24,054 bases of DNA from Neelides folsomi (taxonomy: Eukaryota > Arthropoda > Collembola > Neelipleona > Neelidae), in assembly GCA_034687125.1 (NCBI GenBank), contig JAQGBZ010000638.1, positions 1-24,054 on the forward strand, written 5' to 3'. Position numbers and translations under genes: made by a program. A model generated the notes under the pieces. The model was not told the DNA's origin. It searched no databases and worked only from the letters and a program-made list of their open reading frames with translations. This document shows, one piece after another, positions 1 to 11,700 of the stretch (the first letter of the stretch is position 1; each line of letters begins with the position of its first letter).

Positions 1-1769
1 CTAATTGAAACGAGATTGCACAGGTCAGTTTTAATATCTCTTTAATAACACTTTTCTTTTCCAAAAACTTCAATTTGATTAAATTGATTAAATCTGGCGG
101 AGTTTGTTTACCTTTCTCCATTTGTTAAACAATTGTGAGGAATCGAAACGAGAAAGAAAAGGGATGAAATGAGAGAAAGGTAAGCGAGCCAACTCATTTG
201 GCCAACACATATTTGCTCGGGTTGTAGTAGTTTAAAAAAGGTCCAGCACTTACATAAAAGTTTTATTTAAATTTTTATTATACAATTATACATACTATAA
301 TATTTCATAATTGTATTTATTGTACAAGAAAATGAAGGATAGTTATGAAAGTATTAAGTTTGGTATTCAATTTGTACTCATTGTTAGGAACAAAAAATGC
401 AAATATTTTTAGTTCAAAGATAAGAATTTACATATGAGGAAATCGTTAGATTCAAAAGAATTGCAATTCCACGTATTTTACACGGATTCATAAATTAGGG
501 GTTGTGCGATGTAAGAATAGTTTTTACTTTTCACGATTTAACTAATGTAATGTGTGTATCCTCTGTGGGTTAAATAATATCCCAGGTGGGTTTTTCTCTT
601 TTTCTTAAATGATCATAATTATGAAATCGCGTGTGGGAGGAAAAGGAAAAAAGCTTCATATAAATCAATCGCCCCTGGCCAGTACTTTACCTCCCATGTC
701 CGAACATGCCCAATTCTCTTGTTCTTAAAACAAACTGGTTCATATAGTGTATTCAAAATGAGCATTCCGATGCAAATCCTCCACTTTCCCCAATTACTTT
801 CTCCCGCTAAATTGCGAAATTGCGAAATGATATCAAGTTCAAATAATCGTTGTAATTCAAATAAACCCAATATTCAACTGTCAGAATACACACTTACAAA
901 TTAAAATTATTCTTCATTAAAAACCACCATGAAATAAGGTACAAAATAGCGAAATGAAGTTTGTTTAAAATTTACGGAATTTGTTTGACCTACTAACGAA
1001 ATTCTAAATTTTCTTTGTTCTGGAATTCCCAAGTTTTAGTTTTTACCTTCTTAAAGTTCCACCCGAGGAAAAACATCTCTTTAAACCCTATTGGACATTT
1101 GATGGAGATTTTGATATCAAAAGGGCGAAAAAGAGGAAGAGGTTCTGACAGGGACTCAAGCTGTTTGATTCAATTCATTTCCCCATGTTCAGGAGTGGTT
1201 TAGTTTTAACTTCCCAGCCCCTTCTGGCGGGCTCATAAAGCCATGAAACAAGAGTCGTATGTACATCTACACAAAGTATATGCTCCAACGTTCCGCCCGG
1301 ACTCCAGGGAGCGACAGAGGATCAATCGAGAGACGGAGCGAGTCGGTTGAGCCAAATTGGTCCAAGGAACCAAGACACACACACTTCCAATGGGCGGAGA
1401 TTGAGAGAGACAGTTAGCTACCAGTGAAGCCAGTGGAAGAGAAAAAGGTTCAGGGGATTTTTCCAATTCGACCCGAATCGGGGGAGAAATCCAAACAAGC
1501 CCAACAGGTCTTTCAAAACCCACAGTTTCCGAGAAGCTCTCAATTTCCTGGGAAAAACCTCATTAGAAGCATTAAATAAATTGAAGCCTCAAGTTCATGC
1601 CAATCAAAATTAAACAATTTGGCAGATTTGATAAGAATATGTAAATCTTGCATGCTTAAATGACTAAGATTTAAATAAGATTAATCGTTTTATTATGTAA
1701 CAAATAACGTTTTTTGCTTGATGAGATGTGTCCTGAAATGAGCGGTGGGCATTGTGAGTTTTGTGATGG

Positions 1770-1916
1770 GAAGTTCTTCAGCAGCAGCAATGGAACGAAG
1801 CGCAGATGCAACAGTCGTCTAGCTCCTACGCTCCTTCCTCTGCGGTGAACTCCGTCGGCCCACCCGCAATGTCTTTGGCCACCGATGGATTGAAGGGAAA
1901 GTCAGTCGGGCGGTGA
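1770..1916 (+). other. Possible short Gln/Ser-rich exon or ORF, unassigned
   Basis: A 48-codon frame followed by TGA has coding-like composition: a CAG/CAA run, then Ser, Pro and Ala codons with many GC-ending third positions, in otherwise AT-rich DNA. The encoded segment reads QQQWNEAQMQQ followed by a Ser/Pro/Gly-rich stretch and LATDGLKGK. It could be an exon: a TTCTTCAG acceptor ends at 1781 and a GTCAGT donor starts at 1901, the same hexamer used by channel exon 1. I do not recognise the protein. It could be the last exon of an upstream gene, a 5' exon of the channel gene, or chance. Confidence 0.3.
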
Positions 1917-2169
1917 GGGTCGCGTTGTCACCGTCATTCTCTCCGCCGCCGATTAAAATCATTCACCTTTAATTATCAATTTAGTACTTACGGTTTATTA
2001 TTAAAATTCCAGCTTCACTCATCCGATTACAAACATGATCTGATTAATCAGTGAATGAAGCGTTAAACAATTCTGCAACCTTCGGTGCAGTCGTTTTTAC
2101 TTAATTCGATTATTTAAATTTAATATTTAAGAAAATTAAGATGCAGGAAGTGTAGAGTATTTTCTATTT

Positions 2170-2195
2170 AGCGCTAATTGTTTTAAGCGCTAATT
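2170..2195. repeat. Direct repeat of AGCGCTAATT just upstream of the start codon
   Basis: Two exact 10-bp copies lie at 2170-2179 and 2186-2195, 16 bp apart, each containing the palindrome AGCGCT. They sit about 70 bp before the channel ATG, in AT-rich DNA. Location in a promoter or 5' UTR is plausible. No factor is assigned. Confidence 0.5.
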
Positions 2196-2265
2196 AGAAT
2201 TTTGTAAATTAGTTTTAAGGGTAGGATTATTGTTAATTTATCGGGTCGGGTCTTTGTTGTTAATT

Positions 2266-2781
2266 ATGTCGAGCCCTGGTGGCTTTTTCGGTTCGAACAG
2301 TCGGGAAGAACGGGAAGGGAAGTATAAGGTGCGGGGGCAAGAAGACGAGTCAATTCTTCGACCGAGTTCTTCAAAACCCTCGTCGAGTGCCAGTGGACGG
2401 GGCGGGGAATATCAACCCTCCAGTTCTCGACGACGTCAAAGTCCCTATGACCTCTCGGCGGGGGCGCGGTCGGGGGAGACCAAGTCCCTCAATGACTTTG
2501 ACCCCTATGACGAGACGGAAGGCGATGGCGAGGCCGACGAGAGCGACGAGGAGGAAAACGAACTCGAGGAGAATGTGAGTGGGGATGGGGAAATGTGCGA
2601 GAAGCCGCCGAAGAAGAAGCGGCGTGTGCGTGACATCAAAGATTGCCTCATGCCGTTTTTCAAGAGATTTTGGCCCACGTTGGGCCAAGACAACACCAGC
2701 AGCAATGTGAACGAGGGGCGGATGAATTCCCAACTCCTTGGCCGTCCTGTTGAAGAGGTCGATCCCTTCATTTTCGAAGAG
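2266..2781 (+). CDS. NaCP60E: Channel exon 1: cytoplasmic N-terminus (residues 1-172)
   Basis: The ATG at 2266 is chosen because it has A at -3 and is the first Met of the frame; the 12 codons before it are open but AT-rich and start only at TTG. The segment is low-complexity: Ser-rich to about residue 65, then a strongly acidic run (Asp/Glu, about 80-105), then a basic cluster [11 protein letters not shown], then PFFKRFWP. It ends in [12 protein letters not shown], matching PLEDIDPF just before domain I in para. That match ties the exon to exon 2 despite the 14-kb gap. The donor is GAG|GTCAGT, phase 0. The exon is GC-rich compared with the rest of the gene. Confidence 0.88.
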
Positions 2782-5700
2782 GTCAGTTTATTTCGATTTT
2801 TTTAATTTTTTTAGATATTTATGATGGTTTTAAAAATAATTTAAATAATCAGATCGCGGAAACTATACCTATAAAATGAATTAGAATTTAATTTTTACTT
2901 GTGATTTTTTACAAAAGAACCACCGGCAAATTAAGAAAATTTGTATAAGATTTAATACACTGCAATTTTACTTTCATACACCAAATATGATTTGCTTAAT
3001 TACATTACCCAATTTGAAAATGAAACACGATATATTACTTAATTTTAATGAAATTTGAATAAGTAAAGGAAATCTGTTTGATTAAATTCCAAATTATTCA
3101 TATTCTTTTTTGACTGACAATCCGCTTAATTCTTAAATTTCCTTCTACTTTAATCCTTTCCTCTATGAACGGCCGAATCATAAAAAAGAAGGATTGTTAT
3201 AAAATTGTCCATTGATAAATTTAAGCCTTGTGGTTCAAAATGTACTTTACCTAACTAAATATTTTCTTATTGAAATGCGTAGGTATTTGATCAAAGTAAT
3301 TTTTCCTGATGCTTTTACTTATGATAACGCAAGAACTGGAGATTATTCAATTTTGTTTTGAAAAAATTAAATCAAGATCATGAATAACAACTTCCATTTC
3401 CTATCCCACATCCTGCTCCGGTATTACAACTCTCAAAGTCCCGAGTCGGAGCTTAGTGCGAGGAAAATGGAATTTCTCCATTTACATCCACCAAATCTGG
3501 TCATAGAAATGTGGGAAGCAAGTCATAAGGAAATGGTCCTCAAAGCCTTCCAGACCCAAAGCCGCCTTGACTGACTCATTGTCAGATTACATATTAACGT
3601 TGAAGAAAGTGTGGTGCGTGGGAATGTACGGGCAGAAGTTCCTCTCCGTGTGTACTTTTAACTCCTTGGCTTGGGGCATGTCTTTCTAGTTGGAATGTAG
3701 TGGGACAATATTGGCATTGCCTTTAAGGAATCGGTGGTTCCCAGACCCGCCCATAAATATAAATTGTAGTGAATTTAGGGTCCAAGGACTGAGTCAGTGG
3801 AGAGACACGGGATATGTTTATTTCGTGCATAGGAGGAGTGGAGGGGCCATTGGGGCCTCCTCTAACCAAAGTATCTTCTTTCATAAGCATAAAATATAGA
3901 AGAGATATCGATTTTGACATACCTTTCCCCGTGTCGTCCGTCTAGGAATGGAAAATGGGGCTCGGAACACCTACACTCATTCCACCTCTCCCCACCCCAT
4001 ATACCTCAGACAAAGTATTAGGAATAAAGGGAGAAATGTCTTTGCCTAAATCCCACAAACAAAAACGGCAAGTATTAAACCATATTTTCCAAAACCATAA
4101 ACTTTCCCCTTTTAGGTGAAAAGAGTTTGTGAGATAATAAACCATAAGTTTTGAGGTTAACTCTTTCAATTTATGAATGACCTTATACAGTCCTGTATTT
4201 TAATAAAGTTCATCTTAAACATTTTCAGAACATTTAGAACACTTTTTACATACCCATATATTCTACATAGTATTAGATTGTATCATATTGAGTGTTTATG
4301 GAGAAGCAAAAAAATCGAAAAGTTATTTAACTAAACATCGTATAACTAGGGAATCGATTTTAAAACATAACAAAAAATGATTAATTTTGATTTTTCTCGA
4401 ATATTTCAAAATATTAATTGATTATTTTCCCTATGTTACCAATGCAAATTTGAAACTTGCATAAGACCAATAAGACACTCAATATGTTACAATCTAATAT
4501 ATATCTGTAGTACATAAAGTACTTATATTTTGATACTCATACAAAATTACAGGGGAAGTATAGGTGCCTATTTATGCATTTGGCTTTTCTTTAAAAATCT
4601 ATGTACTAATACCAAGTATACACGTTTGTATGATAGGATTTCTATCTTGGTACAATTCTTTCTATTTTCATTTTATCTTTTTTATTTCCTTTATATCGTC
4701 TTATTCTTATATAAGTATCCTTGTAATATTGTGTTTTAACGCATGAATATCGCATGAATTCTGAGAAGTGAATGGAAGTGAAAAAGAAAGTGAAACATAA
4801 GATACAACACTTTTTATCCAATTGCATCGAATGACAACCTTTGGGTTTTTGAAAGTATCCCTTGCAGGAATAAGTAATCTTATATCCAATAGGGAGGTGA
4901 ACAAACCATCCAAAATGCAAGTTGGGAGAATTCTCCATTCTCAGGGAGGGATTCCCCATTCAATTTCCCTTTCCAATCTCGGTAAATAAATTTGACTCGG
5001 TGGGGCTGATAATGGGAATCTCGGCCTTGTCTCGCCGTCTCTCTCTCTCTCTCTCTCTCTCTTGTCGTCTTGCTAATGAGCCGCAGTTTGGATCTGGTGA
5101 ATAATTTACAATATTGAATAGCCATATGAATTGAACCACAGGGGATGGGAATGAGTCGACGACCATCAGCGGCCCACCAGATCGCTTCATAATAATAAGG
5201 AGCTTAAACTCAACAATGGCTTCTTCCTCTTTAATCTGTTTGCTTTTCTCTTGGTGGGGAAAGTAAAAGGAAATACACCCGCCGCCCCCATCAGATTATC
5301 CAACCCCATTCCTGGAGTGGAGTGAAACTTAATCTGAGCCTCCTTGAGACAGACGAAGGGAGCATAATAAGTGGAGACGCCACCCTTTCGGAAACCACCA
5401 GGAAAGATGAAACTCTCAAAGGAGGCATTGAGTGGGGAGGGGGCGAGAGACCATTCATCCCACCTTCCTTCCCCTGGTTCCCCTAATGCCCGGCGGGACT
5501 AATGAGGTGGATGGGAGAAGATGAAATTTCTTAATATCCATATGTACTAATATTATGTAACTCATTTGCATGGCTTCGAGGCGGAAGGAACAATTACCTA
5601 AAACCTCAACATTTCCTTCCTCGACCTTTTTTTATTCCACCATTTTATTGCTTCCTTTCCCTTCTAATGATGTTCTTCTGCTCTTTACTTTCTTAATGGG

Positions 5701-8700
5701 CTCTATCTTAATGTACAAGATCTCTCATTCCTGATAAGTCACTAAATATTTTTGTCGTGTTCCATATGAGTCATATGACCATATCGAGTTTAATTGAAAT
5801 ATTTTGCAAAATTTTATTTTTTATTAATCTGAACTAAATTCGACTACCTTCATTAATATAAAGTATATTAATTATCGAGTATATTTCTAAAATAGAGTTA
5901 AACATTAACTTTTGAAGAAATGATTAAATTACTATCCCAAGATTAACATAAGATTAACTATGCATTTTCACGGTAATTTTTTTAGTTTTGGTGGAAAAGT
6001 CGTAAAGTTGAATTTTTATAAGAAGTGGTGAGGTTCGACATGACATGCCGAGTTCCGTTGCATGACGGTGGAAACTTTCTCATCTTCTCCATACTTTTTC
6101 TTTCACTTTATATCATCTACACTTCTCGTGTTTTTTATACGATGGAGCTAATGAGAAAACTCCCCTATTCCCTCCATTGGTCAAAAAAGTATGAGTTTAT
6201 TGCTCGTGCAGAAATGTCTAATCTTGTGATAACTCTATGTAACTCATTATATAACCATCAATACTCCATTCTGACATATGGGTATATTTTATAGGCACTT
6301 ATTTAATGCAGCTGGACTTTGCCTAACATGAGTTTTTTTGCATTAAAGAGTTTGTTCTTCAGGAGTGAAATTGGGGCTTATTCGCCTAATAATACGTAAA
6401 AGCGGTATACTTTGGTCCAATGATAACATTCTGAGTAATTTTCCTTCCCATGTTCTAAGTCGATTACATCCAATAAGCCTCTAATACTTTTCATGATCAT
6501 CGTGTTTCTTTGAACTTTGGAAATATTATTTTATCCAATTGTGTCTATGCTTATTTTGTGGAAATATTCTCAAATATGATTATTTTATTTCACACGAGAA
6601 ATGTATTTTTATGTCTATATCAAATGGTTTCAGTATTTACTTTCCCGTACAAACACTTTTCCCTTGACTTTTCTCCCACAGTGGCACTCAGGACACTTTG
6701 GAGGCGTTGGAAAGGATGTTATTAATGAATTCACGTGTGGCGCTTTCATATCAATTTGTCCCTCTATCAATACGACCATCGTGGGGATGTGTCATTTGGA
6801 AGACAATGATGATTGGAAAGGATGATGGGGAAATATTGATACACATTTGGGTGGAGTCGTTTCCTTGTCATTCCATTTCCATTAAAACCGTCTCAAGTCG
6901 ACGATTATTCCACATCCACCTTTTCTCTCCAACGTCTTGTTCCAATTCCGATGGTCCTCCGATGAATATTCCATTCTTCTGCAGAAAAAACCCCACATGT
7001 GGCCATTTCATTCATCCATTTGGTAAAATTTATGAAAAGGGGAGATAAAGTTAAATTAAAACCACAATGTGATAAATTGGCTGCCGGTGAAGGTCAATTC
7101 ATTTTGAAGGAGCGGTGGGAGGGAATTTGTCATTGAAATGAGGAAATCCGACCCGGATTTTCTCATTTCAACTGGGAATTGAAGATGATGAAAAGGAGAA
7201 GTGGAAAAGATGGCTATCGTGGACGTCTCATCTCCCCACCTACCCCATTCCTAATAGGAGCGTAAATGTCAAATTTGAATTATTTAGGATCCACTTCCAA
7301 GAAGAAACTATGGATGAAGTTTAAATAATCATATAACTGTACTTACAGGCACTTGACATTCTAAATGACCCTTATAATACCACATATCCAATTCCTATCT
7401 TATAATCTGTTTCAGAACAATGTCACAAAAGAATCCTAACCAGAGAATATCTGTATATATTACAATGTAGGAAATATTAGAAAATATTACATAAATATAT
7501 TATTTATCTCAATAAGAAGAATAAGAACTTATGCTAATGCTTCTTCTTATATGGAATAAATTAAATCTTACTTTGATGTATAACAAACTGCAGTTCTTTC
7601 CACAATCGAAATATAAAGGAAGATATATGAAACAAGAGAGTTATAGGAGAGTTAGAACATATGGCAAAGAATAGTGAGGTAATTGGAAAATTTATACTTA
7701 TGTTTAACCGAATTTATAGGATTCCTGAACAAAACCGGCTAATCGAATAAATATCTTAGTATTACGAGAGATATGTACCACTTAAACACACGGGAGTTGG
7801 CGCGATCAACTTTCCTTATTTTTCTTACTTTAATTTTCTAAAAACTGAATTCTTATTAAATTAATTAACTCTTATCCGTTACTTATCCTTTCCCCTTTTA
7901 ATATAAAATTTGAAAGGTAAGATTGGTGAGAAATAAAATGATGAGGAATAAAATAAGGAAAGATGCCAAAACAGGGACCGCGCCAACTCCCGTGTGTTTG
8001 AGTAGTAATGTAGAATGGTAAAAAGGGAGGAATTGAAGATGCGGAGAATTCGTTTGAATTGATGAGGATAGCGGTGATGGGTCATGATGAGACTCACTCC
8101 ACTCCGAGAAAGAATTTACATCTTCGCCTCATGCATTTAAATACACGTACATATGATCAGACACTTTCCTCTGCATATTCTTCAAATGCCCATTTACTGT
8201 TCAGACAAACGACCGGCCATGGGAATTCCCTTTTTACAAAGTTCATAAAACTCAACGTTTTTCTTATTCTCCGTCTGATACTTCCAATGGAATGAATATT
8301 CATTTAATGGAATCTTATTATCTTATTAACCATAAACAATTTTCACTACAAGATATACCTAGTCCTTTACACTACAAATAATGATTTGAATGAATGAATA
8401 TGATGATATTCATTATGTATTTTCTTAAATAATTATTTTGCACTTATTGCTAGTAAGTACTGTACTACTACATTACTTGTTTTTATTATTCCAATATATA
8501 ATTAAATGTTTATTTAAATAATGATTTTATTAACAATTATTAAATACACTTCCCATTGTTTGTTCAAGAATGTAAGAACATGACAAATTTTGTTTGTAGT
8601 TTTGTTTGGAATTCAAGCTTAATTCACGCCATTCATTTCGTAGATATAATTAAGAATAACTTTCTCGGGCTTCACCTTTTGAGGGAGAAATCCGGACTGT

Positions 8701-11700
8701 GGATTTAATGGAAAGACGGGCGAAACTGGATTTTAAATAAGTAAAAGAGACCAAAAGGGTAAATATTCCATGAGAGAGACGGAGAGGGAAAGTGGGGTAT
8801 TTCGCACCTTTTGAGTTTTGCTTTCGATGAAGAGAATTTGAGTAATTCCATCCACCTGATCAAAAATTGTAAAAAAAGCGCCTCACTTTTTGCACTGCTC
8901 TTTATGAGAAGATGAGAGATTTATAAATTATGCAGATTGGAAATGAAGCTCGATGGGATATATCTGTAGAAGTGATGCTCCGAGGTTAAAAGCATCAAGA
9001 CAACTTTCCCTTAACCATTTTATAACTTATAACACGTTATAAACACGGAGGGTATAAGTTGGGAAGTTGAGTCATGGTTCATCCGCGCCTTCACAGCGTT
9101 GTTCATTTCATAATAGATTCATGAGGATGCATAGGAATGGATTTGTGAGGGCAAAGCGGGCGGATAAATGGAGGAAGCATATCAAACACCTTCCCTCCAT
9201 CTCTTCTCAAGAACCCTCATGAGAAAATGGTGAAAGTGGAAATGTGGGAATGAAAAATGAAGGTAATCTTCTCCTCTCCTCTGCTGATGAGTGAATAAGC
9301 AATTAAGGACTTACCTTCTTTTCTTTCACCCCCATTACCTTACACATCTTCCTCCACATCGCCCGCTCATTTTCTCATTTTTAACCCAAAATTCACCCAA
9401 CATGGTTGCTTTATTAAATGAATTTTTCCCTCTTGATAAATCTGGGGGATTTCCATTAGATAAATTGAACTCCAAGCATACTCATGCATGAATGTAACTT
9501 TTTAGATCTTTAGAGGGATTGGAAATCAACATTTTCCAAATCTCCCAAATTGATCATTATTCAATTAGGGAAATTGAATTGAATTGAGTTCAATTAGGAA
9601 AACTTGGTTCATTTGATTAATTAAAAAGGAATAAAAACAAGTTGGGTCAAATGGGTAAACAAGTGTGATTCATTGAGTCAATTTAAAAGTTTACACATTT
9701 TAATTTAAGGAACAAGAGGAATTAAAGCCATCAATAAATAATTAAAAGTTGCATTGTAGAATTCCTTTCTTTGGTAATTGATACGAACAAGTTTGACTTG
9801 GAAAAGCCATTTTATTGAATGAGGGAAAATAAAATACAAATAGTTTCAGAGGTTCGCGTAGGAAATGGCAAGTATGTATCAGTACATTCTATGTTCATGT
9901 ATTGTTAGGAAATAAGAAAATGCCTTGAAGGAAATCTCATCATTGTAGATCCTTTTATAAAGAGTCTTATATTTCTTGAAAAACCTCTCAAAAAGTTCCT
10001 CCGTCGGCTTTTAGAATCAATTTCGAGGTAATGGGTTCAAATCTCCTCAATTTCACACAGACTCCCCTCCGAAAGCGAAATGAAGGATGAAATGTGTATG
10101 AAGCGGAGTCACAGTCGGCTCAAAAGGTAATTAATTCCCTCGAGATTTCACAAAACCATTTTCTCGACTCCGTACACACACACTCAATTGTTCTTGTATC
10201 ATACACATCCGGTGCATTATTTTCATCAACATTGGGAATATAGGGGAATAAAAACAAATAGAAACTTGTGTAAGAGAATTTTAAAGTAGAGACAAAGTAT
10301 AAGATACAAATGTTAAACATACACGTATGTATGTATACTATACCCAACTTGTATATTTGTCCAGCTATGAGTATAACCATTATTATGTGCAACAACAAAC
10401 TCATATGTATACTGGTTTTTTATAGATTTTTAAGCATAAGAGTTGTTCAAAATTTTGGGATTCTCGAGGAAGGAAATTGAAGGGGCGAAGGTTGGAAAAA
10501 ATTAGGAGAAAATTTCTCCGAATCCAATGATTAATTCACACGCGAAATCATTTACTGTTATTGTTATTGCCCAAGATTAGCCCCCTTTTTCCGCGGCGGT
10601 CTTTCCTTTGTGCCCTATATAAACTTGTAAAATAATCCATAGAAGAAGGCCGTAAAGATCCAAGGTGTAGAATCACAACTTGGTCCTATTAATACACAAT
10701 TTGTAATTAAAAAGCCTAAATATAAAAATGTCTAGATTGGGTTCTTTGGCTCCTTCCTCATTAAATATGTGGGGGAGGGCGAAAGGGATAAATGGGTCTT
10801 TGCTAACGATATATCGTAAATATATAGTATCGCCGATTGTAGATATATAGCATTTGGGGATTTAAAGGTGAAGATTCTGATGGTTTGATCATGTTTGTTC
10901 CTTGAATCTCGACAGTTACAGATCCTCATTCTCTTCTCTATACTGAATCATCGGTTTCATCAGCATTGGGTTGGTCCAAATAACCAGAAGGTTCCAATAG
11001 AACTTGGATTGCCACTCGTATATAAGATCATGGTTTGTATGTTATTATAAGGCCCCCATTGCCGAGATTAGAAGACGTATGTTTTCCTCGTGAGACTTCC
11101 CGAATTTTCTTCTTTTAAGCCTTTGACCAAGTCGGGCGGAAAAGTTGGGGCGGACGTGAGGAGTTGATATTCTCTCCATCTCCCCATTTTCTATCTCGTC
11201 CGTGAAGGCCGTGAAAGGAGAATTCCAATGCCCTACGTTATTTCGCCCTTCGTCTACGTCTACGCAAAAGGGAGGAAATAATACATAATGGATGGACACA
11301 CATTAAACATTATACTTTGGAGGCAAAATGCGTGTGTCTATCTAATACGTAGACTCTTTAACAACTTCATGTCCGAAATCTCCCCTATTTATCTTTCCCA
11401 ACTTCACACAGCTTTCCTCTTTATTACTATTTTTTCAAATTCGAGCCAAATTGCAATTGCGGTCCAGAATATACACGGAGCTTAAACACATTTTGAATTT
11501 CTCCCAGAGCAATGTTTTTACCAAAAAAGTAATAAATGAAGATTTTTACCAGAAATGTGTGAGTGTCATTTGGGTGGGACTTACTATGCAATTTATATGG
11601 TTTTAAACTTTTTGTTTCTAGATTGTACTATTTGGTATATTTGGCGGGAGAAGGATATTTATGTGGATATTTCACACTAGTATTATTTTCCCCGAGTGTA

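Larger units (their letters stand above)
1..2265. other. Upstream region / 5' UTR of the channel gene, no identified gene
   Basis: This is AT-rich DNA before the channel start codon, with GC-richer blocks at about 1200-1540 and 1740-1960. I see no recognisable protein family. The longest open frame, 96 codons on the minus strand at 1233..1523, resembles nothing I know and has no conserved motif. No convincing TATA box or transcription start can be fixed from sequence alone. A small perfect 10-bp inverted repeat lies at 280-289/307-316, in plain AT-rich sequence. Part of this stretch must hold the promoter and 5' UTR unless further 5' exons lie to the left. Confidence 0.5.

Noticed and set aside
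1233..1523. 96-codon minus-strand frame in a GC-richer block
   Set aside because: No family resemblance, no splice or promoter context; GC-richer DNA has fewer stops by chance.
2505..2771. Minus-strand frames antisense to exon 1
   Set aside because: Shadow frames of a low-complexity GC-rich coding exon.
6698..7048. 116-codon open frame in intron 1
   Set aside because: No recognisable motif, ordinary intron composition and overlapping frames on the same strand; looks like chance.
10036..10056. GGGTTCAAATC resembling a tRNA T-loop
   Set aside because: The flanking bases do not form a five-pair T stem, and no D-arm or acceptor stem can be built upstream.
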